Part shown: one piece after another, positions 7,490-15,725 of the stretch | Layout: each line of letters starts with the position of its first letter | Position numbering within the stretch: the stretch's first letter is position 1 | From: Streptomyces sp. WM4235 | GTDB lineage: Bacteria; Actinomycetota; Actinomycetes; Streptomycetales; Streptomycetaceae | Direction: 5' to 3' | Length of the DNA: 57,027 bases | Assembly: GCF_001279725.1 (NCBI RefSeq) | Contig: NZ_LGDE01000382.1 | Location: 1 to 57,027, forward strand | Notes under the pieces: generated by a model | The model's database searches: none | The model's input: the letters and a program-made list of their open reading frames with translations, nothing else | Told to the model about the DNA's origin: nothing | Program-made: the position numbers and the translations under genes

Positions 7490-9481
7490 TCAGGGCTCCA
7501 GCGGCAGCCTCGGCACGTCCGTCCGCTCGATCCCGAACACCTGCGCGTAGAGCGAGAGCTCCGCTTCCAGGGCGCGGACCATGGTGTCCGCGCGGCGGAA
7601 GCCATGCCCCTCGCCCTCGAAGGTCACGTACGCGTGCGGCACCGCCCGACCTCGCAGGGCGGCGAGCAGCCGTTCGGCCTGGGCCGGCGGGCAGATCGGG
7701 TCGTCCAGGCCCTGGAGCAGGACGAAGGGTGCGGTGATCCGGTCGGCGCGGGCCACCGGGGAGCGTTCGCGGCTGATCAGGTCGAGGGTCTGCGGCGGCC
7801 CGGCGAGGCCGTCGATGTAGCGGGATTCCAGGTCGTGCGTCTCGGCCGCGAAGCCGCGCAGGTCCAGCACGGGGTAGATGATCGCCGCGCAGGCGTACAG
7901 GTCGGTGGCGGCCAGGGAGGCCGCGGCGGTCCAGCCGCCGGCGCTGCCGCCGCGGATCGCGAGCCGGTCCGGGTCGGCGGTGCCCTCGGCGGCCAGGGCG
8001 CGGGCCACGGCCGCGCAGTCCTCCACGTCCACCACGCCCCACTGCTCGCGCAGCCGCTCCCGGTAGGCGCGGCCGTAGCCGGAGGAGCCGCCGTAATTGA
8101 CCTCGACGACGCCGATGCCGCGCGAGGTGAAGTAGGCGATGTGCAGGTCCAGTACGGGTGGCACGTGGTCGGTGGGGCCGCCGTGCACCCACACCACGTA
8201 CGGGGGCAGTTCGTCGGCGGGGGCCGGTCGGTCCGGGTGGTGCGGCGGGTAGACGTGGGCGTGGATCTCGCGGTCGTCCGGGCCGGTGAAGGTCCGGCTC
8301 TGCGGCTCGGGGTAGTAGGACGGGTCCACGGGGTCGGCCGCCCGGGCGCCGATCACCCGGGCGTGGCCGGTGGCGGTGTCGAGTTCCACCACCTCGTATC
8401 CGCTGCGCGGGCTGGCGGCGACCCCGAAGACCCGGGAGTCGCTGACGGCCAGGGTGGGTTGCCAGGACGTCCAGGGCCCGGCGGCGTCCACGAGGTCCCC
8501 GCTCTCGGGGTCGAGTACGCCGAGCACCGAGGAGCCCTGGCCGTGCAGGACGGCGACGAGTCCGTCCGGCAGCGGGGCGAGCCAGCTCAGTCCGGGCTTC
8601 CACAGCGGTCCGCCGAACTCCTCCTCGCGGGGGCACAGGTTGACGGCCTCGCCGCTGTGCGGGTCCACGCGGTACGGGTTCCACCAGCCGCCCCGGTCGC
8701 TCACCGCGAGAAGGGTCCCGTCGGGCGCCCACTCCACCTGGGCCACGGCCTCGTCGGGTCCGCCGAGCACGGTGCGGGGGGCGCCGATCGTGCCGGTCGC
8801 GGTGACCTCGGCGAGCAGCAACTCGGTGCCGTCCCAGGGCATCCGGGGGTGGTCCCAGACCAGTCGGGCCACGGTGCGCCCGTCGGGGGACAGTCGGGGC
8901 CCGGTGGTGAACCGGTGCCGGTCGTCGGTCAACTCGCGTACGGCGTGGCGGTCTTCGGCGGCCGATCCGTCCAGGGGGACAGCGGCCAGGACGCGCCGCA
9001 CGTCGGTCGGCGCGGGTCCGGTGAACTCCTCCAGCACGCACCAGACCTCGTCGCCGCGCAGCACCGGGTCGGCCCAGCGCAGTCCTCCGCCGACCGTGCC
9101 GACGGGGGTGAGCGGTCGGGGGGCCGGGGCGCCGGGCGCGTCCGGTTCGTACGCGTACAGCCTCTGGTCGGCGAAGTGGACGAAGACCAACAGCGGTCCG
9201 CCGCAGTGCCGTTCGACGCCGGCCCAGGGGCGCCCGCCGTACTCGGTGACCCTGCTGCGGACGTTCCAGGGCGCGGGCAGCACGGGCCGTTCGGGCCGGC
9301 CGTCGGCGGGGCGCCGCACGAGGGTCCGGCGACCCTCCTCCTCCGGCCGGGGCTCGGTCCACCACACCTCGGGGCCGATCGTGCCCACGTACTCGGGCCG
9401 CCCGTCGAGTGCGGCGGCGAGCGCGGCGTCGATGGGCGAGGGCCAGCCGCCGTAGGGCCGGGACGGGGTGAGCGGCGCCAT
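7490..9481 (-). CDS. S9 family peptidase (prolyl oligopeptidase / acyl-aminoacyl peptidase type)
   Basis: The N-terminal 400 residues form a beta-propeller-like region with WSPDG-type repeats (EWAPDGTLLAVSDRGGWW). The C-terminal alpha/beta-hydrolase domain holds the triad: S513 in GGSAGG, an aspartate in LQGLDDP at about 593-594, and H626 in GEGHGF. There is no signal peptide, so it should act in the cytoplasm on short peptides. The start is the ATG at 9481; an in-frame GTG sits directly before it. It begins 13 bp after the M20 gene stops. The grouping M55-M20-S9 suggests stepwise breakdown of imported or wall-derived peptides. Confidence 0.87.
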   Translation of the reverse strand: MAPLTPSRPYGGWPSPIDAALAAALDGRPEYVGTIGPEVWWTEPRPEEEGRRTLVRRPADGRPERPVLPAPWNVRSRVTEYGGRPWAGVERHCGGPLLVFVHFADQRLYAYEPDAPGAPAPRPLTPVGTVGGGLRWADPVLRGDEVWCVLEEFTGPAPTDVRRVLAAVPLDGSAAEDRHAVRELTDDRHRFTTGPRLSPDGRTVARLVWDHPRMPWDGTELLLAEVTATGTIGAPRTVLGGPDEAVAQVEWAPDGTLLAVSDRGGWWNPYRVDPHSGEAVNLCPREEEFGGPLWKPGLSWLAPLPDGLVAVLHGQGSSVLGVLDPESGDLVDAAGPWTSWQPTLAVSDSRVFGVAASPRSGYEVVELDTATGHARVIGARAADPVDPSYYPEPQSRTFTGPDDREIHAHVYPPHHPDRPAPADELPPYVVWVHGGPTDHVPPVLDLHIAYFTSRGIGVVEVNYGGSSGYGRAYRERLREQWGVVDVEDCAAVARALAAEGTADPDRLAIRGGSAGGWTAAASLAATDLYACAAIIYPVLDLRGFAAETHDLESRYIDGLAGPPQTLDLISRERSPVARADRITAPFVLLQGLDDPICPPAQAERLLAALRGRAVPHAYVTFEGEGHGFRRADTMVRALEAELSLYAQVFGIERTDVPRLPLEP

Positions 9482-9494
9482 CACCGGGTCCCCG

Positions 9495-10850
9495 TCACAG
9501 CGCGCGCAGGGCGCGGTCGAGGACGCGGACGCCGAAGTGCAGGGCGTCGACCGGGACCCGCTCGTCCACGCCGTGGAAGAGGGACCAGTAGTCGAAGCCG
9601 GGCGGCAGCCTGAGCGGGGAGTAGCCGTAGCCGGTGATGCCGAGCCGGGAGAACTGCTTGGCGTCGGTGCCGCCCGCCATGCAGAACGGGACCACGTGTC
9701 CTTCGGGGTCGAAGTGCTCGACGGCCTCGCGCAGGATCCCGAAGGTCCGTCCGTCCACGGGGGCTTCGAGCGCCACCTCGCGGTGGTGGAACTCCCAGTG
9801 CACGTCGGGGCCGGTGAGCGCGTCGAGGGTGGCGATGAACTCCGCCTCCCCGCCGGGGAGCGTGCGGCCGTCCACGTAGGCGGTGGCCTGGCCCGGGATC
9901 ACGTTCAGTTTGTAACCGGCGCTGAGCATGGTCGGGTTGGCGCTCTGTCGCACGGTGGCCTGCACGAGGGCGGCGGCCGGGCCGAGCGCGGCGAGCAGCT
10001 CCGTCAGGTCGAGGTCCTCGCCGCGCGGGTCCACCGACAGGCCTTCCAGGGCGGCGAGTTCGGTGATGCAGGCGATCACGGTGTCGGTGAGGCGCACCGG
10101 CCACTCGTACGAGCCGATCCTGGTGACGGCGGCGGCGAGGCGACTGACGGCGTTGGCCCGGTTGGGCTTGGATCCGTGCCCGGCGGTGCCGTGCGCGGTC
10201 AGTTTCAGCCACGCGGTGCCCCGCTCGCCGGCGGCGATCGGGTAGAGGGAGCGGCCCGGGGCGGGGTGGACGGTGAAGGCGCCGGACTCGCCGAGCCCCT
10301 CCGTACAGCCCTCGAAGAGCTCCGGGTGGTGGTCGGCGAGGAAGCCCGCCCCGTCGATCGCGCTGTCCTCCTCGTCGGCGGTGTAAGCGATCACGATGTC
10401 GCGGCGCGGCTTCACGCCCGCCCGCGCCCAGGCCCGTACGACGGCCAGCACCATGGCGTCCATGTTCTTCATGTCGACGGCGCCGCGGCCCCAGACGACG
10501 CCGTCGCGGATCTCGCCGGAGAAGGGGTGCACGCTCCAGTCGGCGGCTTCGGCGGGCACCACGTCGAGGTGGCCGTGGACCAGGAGGGCGTCGGCTCCGG
10601 GGTCGCTGCCCTCGATCCGGGCCACCACGTTGGTGCGGCCCGGGGTGCGTTCCAGCAGGATCGGGTCCAGGCCGGCGCCGGCGAGCCGTTCGGCGACGTA
10701 CTCGGCGGCCGGTCGCTCGCGGCAGTCGCCGCCGCCGCGGTTGGTGGTGTCGATGCGGATGAGGCCGGAGGTGTAATCGACCACCTCGTCGAGTGCCGTC
10801 GGGTCCACGGCTTCGCAGGGGCGGGTCTCCGTTGCGTGCATGTCAGCCAT
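9495..10850 (-). CDS. M20/M25/M40 family metallohydrolase
   Basis: A 451-residue dinuclear zinc hydrolase. It shows the first metal motif LVHGHLDVVPAEAADW, the bridging-aspartate motif GRGAVDMKN, and the catalytic glutamates in YTADEEDSAIDGAGF. A dimerisation lid domain follows (HGTAGHGSKPNRANAV). Relatives are carboxypeptidases, dipeptidases and amino-acid deacylases, and specificity is not readable here. Its start overlaps the end of the M55 gene by 8 bp, which implies translational coupling, and the S9 peptidase follows 13 bp later. There is no signal peptide, so it is cytoplasmic. Confidence 0.87.
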   Translation of the reverse strand: MADMHATETRPCEAVDPTALDEVVDYTSGLIRIDTTNRGGGDCRERPAAEYVAERLAGAGLDPILLERTPGRTNVVARIEGSDPGADALLVHGHLDVVPAEAADWSVHPFSGEIRDGVVWGRGAVDMKNMDAMVLAVVRAWARAGVKPRRDIVIAYTADEEDSAIDGAGFLADHHPELFEGCTEGLGESGAFTVHPAPGRSLYPIAAGERGTAWLKLTAHGTAGHGSKPNRANAVSRLAAAVTRIGSYEWPVRLTDTVIACITELAALEGLSVDPRGEDLDLTELLAALGPAAALVQATVRQSANPTMLSAGYKLNVIPGQATAYVDGRTLPGGEAEFIATLDALTGPDVHWEFHHREVALEAPVDGRTFGILREAVEHFDPEGHVVPFCMAGGTDAKQFSRLGITGYGYSPLRLPPGFDYWSLFHGVDERVPVDALHFGVRVLDRALRAL

Positions 10851-11676
10851 ACTGCTCCTCCACAGCCGCCGAGACGACCGTCGTGACCGCCTTGAAGGTC
10901 CGGATCCCCTCGTACATCGTCTCGTTGGTGTACGCGACCCTGCGTTCGCCCGAGCGTTCGACGCCGGGAACCACGGTGGCGGCCAGACCCAGATGCTCGG
11001 CGTCGAACTCCAGTTCCACCGTGAACGGTCCTCCCACCACGGGCTCGTGGCGGACCGCGAGGGCGACGGCCTCCGTCGCCGCGGCCCGGATGTCGGCGGC
11101 GGTGCGGGCGGGCGTGCGGCAGACGGCCGCGTACCGCGAGACGTGGTCCTTGACCGCGACGGTCACCGCGTCCGGGGCGTAACCGGCGGCGTCGACACAG
11201 GTCAGGTCGTCGCCGGTGACGAGGATGACCGGGACTCCGTACTCGGCGACGACGTGGGCGTTGAGCAGCCCCTCGCCGGCGCGCACACCGTTGACCCAGA
11301 CACCGGTGATCGAGTTCGCGAGGTAGGTGTGGGCGAGGACGCCTTCCGTGCCGGCCCCCGTGTGGTAGCCGACGAAGGCGACGCCGTCCACGTCGCCGTA
11401 CTGGACGCCCTCGACCATGGAGAGCGACTTGTGCCGGCCGGTGAGCATCTCGGCGCGGGCGTCCAGCTTCTCCAGGAGCAGGTTCCGCATGGTCCAGTGG
11501 GCCTCGTTGACGAGGACCCGGTCGGCGCCGCCGTCGTAGAAACCGAGCACGGCGGCGTTCACGTCGGAGGTGAACATGGACCGGCAGCGCTCCCACTGGG
11601 GGGTGCCGGGCAGCACGTCGGCGGGCCAGGTGACGCCGGTGGCGCCTTCCATGTCGGCGGAGACGAGGATCTTCAT
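10843..11676 (-). CDS. M55 family D-aminopeptidase (DppA-like)
   Basis: The protein (277 residues) begins MKILVSADMEGATGV. This is the M55 signature, in which D and E bind zinc. Conserved histidines follow in NEAHWTMRN, VGYHTGAG and VLAHTYLAN, then GEGLLNAHVVAEYGVPV with a further acidic ligand. The Bacillus DppA enzyme removes N-terminal D-Ala from D-Ala-D-Ala and similar peptides. The ORF extends upstream to 11808, but the ATG at 11676 has a good GGGGGA ribosome site and starts exactly at the family motif. It is the first gene of the minus-strand peptide operon. No Dpp transporter genes are alongside. Confidence 0.9.
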   Translation of the reverse strand: MKILVSADMEGATGVTWPADVLPGTPQWERCRSMFTSDVNAAVLGFYDGGADRVLVNEAHWTMRNLLLEKLDARAEMLTGRHKSLSMVEGVQYGDVDGVAFVGYHTGAGTEGVLAHTYLANSITGVWVNGVRAGEGLLNAHVVAEYGVPVILVTGDDLTCVDAAGYAPDAVTVAVKDHVSRYAAVCRTPARTAADIRAAATEAVALAVRHEPVVGGPFTVELEFDAEHLGLAATVVPGVERSGERRVAYTNETMYEGIRTFKAVTTVVSAAVEEQYG

Positions 11677-11854
11677 CGGGTCCCCCGGTGGGTCGGGTCG
11701 CGTCCCCGGTGGACCGGGCCGCGGACTCCTCACCCTAACCGCCCGGGCCTCTCCCGCCCCGGGGGCCACGCCCGGGTTCCGGCGGCTCACCCCCGGACTG
11801 AAGACCACCCGAACCGGTGAGCCGCCCGGCGCCGCCGGCGGGCAACGGCCTTGC

Positions 11855-12298
11855 TCAGCCCTCGACTTCGCCGGCCAGGTTGGCGAGCAGGGTGTCGTGG
11901 ATGCGGGCGAGGCCCTTCGGGGCGAAGGTGCGCTCGAAGAAGCCGCCGATGCCGCCCGCGCCGTTCCAGACGGTGCTGACGACCACCTTCGACCTGCCCT
12001 CGCCGGCCGGGGTCACCGTCCAGGTGGTGACCATGGAGGAGTTGCGGTCCTTCTCCACGAGCCGGCCGTCGATGGGCTCGGTGACCTCCAGCAGGCAGTC
12101 GCGCACCCGCTTGCTGGTCGCCTGGAGCTTCCAGTGGACCAGGGTGCCCGCGCCGTCGCCGCCCTCGCGCACCTCGTACTCGCTGTAGTGCTCGGGGAGC
12201 AGCTTGCCCCGGGTCCCCGAGTAGTCCGCCAGCGCGTCGAACACGGTCTCCGCGTCAGCCGCGATGATCCGCTCCGTGGTGGCCTCGACCTGCGCCAT
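11855..12298 (-). CDS. SRPBCC (polyketide cyclase/dehydrase-like) protein
   Basis: A 147-residue single-domain START/Bet v1-fold protein. It opens with the usual pattern ATTERIIAADAETVFDALADYSG, runs through an alternating beta-strand core (TLVHWKLQATS, VTTWTVTPAGEGRSKVVVST), and ends with the long C-terminal helix (IHDTLLANLAGEVEG). Such proteins bind hydrophobic ligands; most Streptomyces copies have no assigned ligand. The ATG follows GGAGGAA at close spacing. It is transcribed alone from the divergent region shared with the Tap-type peptidase. Confidence 0.8.
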   Translation of the reverse strand: MAQVEATTERIIAADAETVFDALADYSGTRGKLLPEHYSEYEVREGGDGAGTLVHWKLQATSKRVRDCLLEVTEPIDGRLVEKDRNSSMVTTWTVTPAGEGRSKVVVSTVWNGAGGIGGFFERTFAPKGLARIHDTLLANLAGEVEG

Positions 12299-12710
12299 AG
12301 CTGTTCCTCCAGCAGTTGTGTCCGCTCGTCGCGGCTAGACAACCACCTCCGGGGCGGGGGCCCAAATCCGGGGGCGGAGGCGAGCTGGACCGCGGTGGGC
12401 GAAGAGTTCCCGCCGGCCGGCCGATTTCCGTCCCACGCGCTCACGGGAACCTCGCACCGGATCACCCGACACGTCCACGAACCCGCGGCGGAGTACGGCA
12501 TCGGCCCCTCCCGCCGGGGAGGGTCCCGCCGGATCCCGATGCCCGAACGACCCGCCGAGGCGACGCACGCCGGTCCGACCCGGCTCACCCTCCTGTGATC
12601 CCGGACGGCCCCTGAAGGCTCATCACATCGGACCAATCGGCAGCCCAATCCCGCATTCCGGCCTTGGTTTCCTGGACGATTCCGCCCAGAACCCTCGGCT
12701 GGGAGGCCCC
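12299..12710. other. Divergent intergenic region
   Basis: This 412-bp gap lies between the minus-strand SRPBCC gene and the plus-strand secreted peptidase. It must hold both promoters. The plus-strand ribosome site is GGGAGG just before 12711. Long GC-rich frames cross it but none has a start with a ribosome site or any domain. I see no repeat or RNA gene in it. Confidence 0.5.
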
Positions 12711-14294
12711 ATGCTGCACCCCGTGACCAAGCGCGGACCGCTGAAGAAGCGCGCCGCCGTCCTGCTGTCGATCTCCACCGTGGCCGCCGCCCTCGCGAGC
12801 CCGGTCACCGCCGCCCCGGCGGCCGCCACGGCCCCGACGGCCCCGGCCCTGCGCTGGACCGATTGCAAGACGCCCCGCCACCCCACGCTCCAATGCGCCT
12901 CCCTCAAGGTCCCGCTCGACCACGACCGGCCCGCCGGCCGGCAGATCGCCCTCGCGCTGACCCGCGTCCCGCACACCTCCGCGACGTCCCGGGGACCCCT
13001 GTTGGTCAACCCCGGTGGCCCCGGCGGCAGCGGGCGCACCCTCGCCGGGTACATCGCCTCCGCGCTGCCCAAGGACGTGGCCGGCTCGTTCGACGTGATC
13101 GGCTTCGACCCGCGCGGCGTGGGCAAGAGCGAGCCCGCCCTGGACTGCGGCGCCGGGCACTTCACCCCCGTGCGCCCCGACTCCGTGCCCCTGGACCGGG
13201 CGACCGAGCAGGCCAACCTGGAGCGGGTCAAGACCTTCGCCGAGTCCTGCCAGACCAAGCACGCGGACGTGCTCCCGTACATCGGCACCGTGTCGGCCGC
13301 CCGCGACCTGGAGGTGCTGCGCACGGCGCTCGGCGCACCGAAGCTCAGCTACCTGGGGTACTCCTACGGGACCTATCTGGGCGCCGTGTACGCCCGGCTA
13401 CACCCGGACCGGGTCGACCGGCTGGTGCTGGACTCCGTCGTGGACCCGGCCGGCGTCTGGTACGAGGACAACCTCGCCCAGGACCAGGCCTTCGACGCCC
13501 GCCACAAGGCCTTCCTCGCCTGGGTGGCCCGGTACGACGAGAAGTACCGGCTCGGCACCGACCCGGCCCGGATCGAGGCGCGCTGGTACGAGATGCGAGA
13601 CGCGCTGCGCGCGGCGCCGGCGGGCGGCAAGGTGGGCCCCTCCGAACTGGAGGACACCTTCATGCCGGGCGGCTACTACAACGGCTACTGGCCCCACCTC
13701 GCCGAGGCCTTCTCCGCGTACGCGGTGGACAAGAACCCCAAGCCGCTGGTGTCGGCCTACGAACGGTTCGGCGCGGTGGAGCCCTCGGCGGGCAACAGCT
13801 ACAGCGTCTACACCGCGGTGCAGTGCCGGGACTCGGCCTGGCCCCGGAACTGGAACCAGTGGCGCGCCGACATGTGGCGCACGCACGCCAAGGCACCCTT
13901 CATGACCTGGAACAACGCCTGGTACAACGCCCCCTGCGCGTTCTGGCCGACGGAGCCCCTGCAGGCCCCGGACGTGACCAACACCGAGCTTCCCCAGGCC
14001 CTGCTGTTCCAGGCGACGGAGGACGCGGCGACCCCGTACGAGGGCGCGGTCAGCATGAAGGGCAAGCTCAAGGGCGCGGCCCTGGTGGTCGAGCAGGGCG
14101 GCGGCAACCACGGGATCGTCCTGAGCGGCAACAAGTGCCTGGACGAGAAGCTGTCCGCGTACCTGCGTACCGGCAAGGCCGCCGACGCCACCTGCCCCGC
14201 GCAGCCCGCCCCGACGCCGGCCGCCGCGACGCGCGCGGTCCCGCCCTCGGCCGGCGGGGCGGCCCTGCACGGCCTGCTGGGCTTCCGCGGCTGA
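12711..14294 (+). CDS. Secreted alpha/beta-hydrolase peptidase, Tap/SlpD type (S33)
   Basis: Residues 1-35 are a signal peptide with a twin-lysine n-region and an AAPAAA cleavage zone. The mature part is the tripeptidyl aminopeptidase type: an oxyanion region NPGGPGGSG, the FDPRGVGKSEP motif, nucleophile S218 in GYSYG, D438 in ATEDAATP and H467 in GGNHG. The C-terminal cysteine-containing domain (ALLFQATEDAATP...CLDEKLSAYL) matches the TAP C-terminal domain. These enzymes remove tripeptides from secreted proteins or act as wall-associated peptidases. It is followed 24 bp later by a Rid-family gene, which may be co-transcribed. Confidence 0.9.
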   Translation: MLHPVTKRGPLKKRAAVLLSISTVAAALASPVTAAPAAATAPTAPALRWTDCKTPRHPTLQCASLKVPLDHDRPAGRQIALALTRVPHTSATSRGPLLVNPGGPGGSGRTLAGYIASALPKDVAGSFDVIGFDPRGVGKSEPALDCGAGHFTPVRPDSVPLDRATEQANLERVKTFAESCQTKHADVLPYIGTVSAARDLEVLRTALGAPKLSYLGYSYGTYLGAVYARLHPDRVDRLVLDSVVDPAGVWYEDNLAQDQAFDARHKAFLAWVARYDEKYRLGTDPARIEARWYEMRDALRAAPAGGKVGPSELEDTFMPGGYYNGYWPHLAEAFSAYAVDKNPKPLVSAYERFGAVEPSAGNSYSVYTAVQCRDSAWPRNWNQWRADMWRTHAKAPFMTWNNAWYNAPCAFWPTEPLQAPDVTNTELPQALLFQATEDAATPYEGAVSMKGKLKGAALVVEQGGGNHGIVLSGNKCLDEKLSAYLRTGKAADATCPAQPAPTPAAATRAVPPSAGGAALHGLLGFRG

Positions 14295-14317
14295 GCCCGG
14301 GAGGGCAGGATCGGCGC

Positions 14318-14731
14318 ATGACCACACCCCGCACCGACCACCTCACCCGCGTCGCCGCACCCGAGGGCGTCGGCCCGAGCCCCCAGTACAGCCATGTCGT
14401 CTGGGGCACCGGCCGGTTCGTCGCGATCTCGGGGCAGTGCGCCTTCGACAAGGAGGGCGGGGTGGTCGGCGTCGGCGACGCCGCGGCGCAGGCCCGTCAG
14501 GTGTTCGAGAACCTGCGGCGCTGTCTGGCGGCCGCCGGCGCGAGCTTCGCGGACGTGGTGAAGCTGACGTACTTCGTGACGGACGTCGCGCACCTGCCGG
14601 CGGTACGGGACGCCCGGGCCGCCGTCATCCCGGCGGACCGCCTCCCGGCCTCCTCGGCGGTCCAGGTCACCGCCCTGGTCCACCCGGAACTCCTCCTGGA
14701 GATCGAGGCCTTCGCGGTGGTCCCGGTCTAG
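14318..14731 (+). CDS. Rid family protein without the RidA catalytic arginine
   Basis: A 137-residue YjgF/YER057c/UK114-fold protein with FVAISGQCAFD, QVFENLRRCLAAAGASFADVVKLT and LLLEIEAFAVV. In RidA the arginine of PAR-x-x-V (Arg105) is needed to hydrolyse reactive enamines and imines. The equivalent stretch here is LPASSAVQV, with serine at residue 112. It therefore belongs to a non-RidA subgroup, and imine deaminase activity should not be assumed. The ATG follows GGGAGG. Its 3' end overlaps the convergent HEAT-repeat gene by 4 bp. Confidence 0.85.
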   Translation: MTTPRTDHLTRVAAPEGVGPSPQYSHVVWGTGRFVAISGQCAFDKEGGVVGVGDAAAQARQVFENLRRCLAAAGASFADVVKLTYFVTDVAHLPAVRDARAAVIPADRLPASSAVQVTALVHPELLLEIEAFAVVPV

Positions 14732-15348
14732 GCCGGCTCCCTCGGGTCCCGGTCGACCCGCTCCGGGCCGGCCGGCTCCTTCGGGTCCCGGTCGGCCGGG
14801 GCCAGTCGGCGCAGTGCCTCCGTCGCGGCCACCGCCAGGCGGGGGTGGGACTGGGCGCGGGCGAGGACCTCCCGGGCGCGGGGGTCGGCGAGGGCTCCCA
14901 GGCCCTCCACGCACGCCAGGGCGACCCTCCAGTACGGGTCGTGGGGCGAGAGGAGCCGGGACAGCGTGCGGATCAGCGCCGGCGCCGACTCGGGGGCGCG
15001 CAGCGCCGCCAACAGCCGGACCGGGTGGAGGGCGTAGGCGGTGCGGAGGTCGTTCGTCGCCAGGGCGGCCGCCGCCCGGGCCGTGCGCGGGTCCCCGAGG
15101 ACGGCCAGCGCCCGCGCGGCGGCCTCGCAGCGCGGTGGGTCGCGGTGGTTGAGGAGCAGCACCAGCGACTCGAAGGCCCGCCGGTCCCCGGCCAGCCCCA
15201 GCCGGTAGGCGGCCAGCTCGCGGGCCCACAACGGCAGGCCGGCGCGGGTCAGGGAGGCCGCCAGCGCGTCGGGGTCCGCCGCGAGCAGCTCCTCGTACTC
15301 CGCCGACTGCCCCGACTCGGTCCGCAGGCGCTCCAGCACGTCGTTCAC
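14728..15348 (-). CDS. HEAT-repeat protein
   Basis: A 206-residue all-helical protein with at least four HEAT/Armadillo-like units (ARELAAYRLGLAGDRRAFESL, CEAAARALAVLGDPRTA, and two more). The C-terminus carries a short duplicated acidic/basic tail (DRDPKEPAGPER then DRDPREPA). HEAT proteins are scaffolds; no catalytic motif is visible. Its end overlaps the plus-strand Rid gene by 4 bp. The ATG at 15348 faces the 377-bp region ahead of the hydroxyacyl-CoA dehydrogenase. Confidence 0.75.
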   Translation of the reverse strand: MNDVLERLRTESGQSAEYEELLAADPDALAASLTRAGLPLWARELAAYRLGLAGDRRAFESLVLLLNHRDPPRCEAAARALAVLGDPRTARAAAALATNDLRTAYALHPVRLLAALRAPESAPALIRTLSRLLSPHDPYWRVALACVEGLGALADPRAREVLARAQSHPRLAVAATEALRRLAPADRDPKEPAGPERVDRDPREPA

Positions 15349-15725
15349 CCGGCCAACCCTAGGGGGACGGGGCCGCCGCCACGCCGGGTTCCCCGAGATG
15401 TGCGCACCCCTGATGATCGATGATCGATGATCGGTACATTTGGGCGTTACAGGTCACATCTCCGCGCTATGGCGCGCCAGTTACCGGCGAGTTACTCTCG
15501 CTTCAACACGTACGGGGCCGGCCTGGTGACGCAGCCGCCTCGTACCAGTCGGTTCAATACCCCAGGTACCCCAGGTACCGCATGTTCGTGTTCGGCGTGA
15601 TCCCCGGGACAGGATCCGCCGCTCCACGCCCCCTCTTCGGGCATCTCGTGCGGAAATTCCGGTCCGCGTGCCGTGCGGCCGCGCGCCTTCCCTCAGTCGT
15701 CACCCTCTTCCACTGGAGTCCCGCG
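15349..15725. promoter_or_regulatory. Divergent regulatory region before the hydroxyacyl-CoA dehydrogenase
   Basis: This 377-bp gap has no convincing gene. An open frame runs in from 15420, but the dehydrogenase fold starts only at the ATG at 15726, behind GGAG. The gap holds three perfect tandem copies of ATGATCG (15413-15433) and a short run of repeated CCCCAGGTA near 15560. The region is less GC-rich than its surroundings around 15411-15510, as expected for a promoter. Confidence 0.5.
15413..15433. repeat. Three perfect tandem ATGATCG heptamers
   Basis: The heptamer occurs at 15413-15419, 15420-15426 and 15427-15433 without a mismatch. The 11-mer CGATGATCGAT inside it recurs, inverted, in the region ahead of ccr (around 18663-18673). 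Its location upstream of one pathway gene and again upstream of another suggests a shared regulatory element. The seven-base period is not a helical turn, so it may be a polymorphic repeat instead. Confidence 0.8.

Noticed and set aside
12316..12615. Small plus-strand gene in the gap before the Tap-type peptidase
   Set aside because: There is no ribosome site, the composition is low-complexity Arg/Pro, and it would overlap the divergent promoters.
15550..15580. CCCCAGGTA repeats as a possible CRISPR or regulatory array
   Set aside because: There are only two to three short, directly adjacent copies with no spacers, so it is simple sequence.
15420..15725. N-terminal extension of the hydroxyacyl-CoA dehydrogenase from an ATG at 15420
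   Set aside because: The dinucleotide-binding fold begins shortly after 15726, where GGAG precedes the ATG. The extension would translate the heptamer repeat and promoter region.
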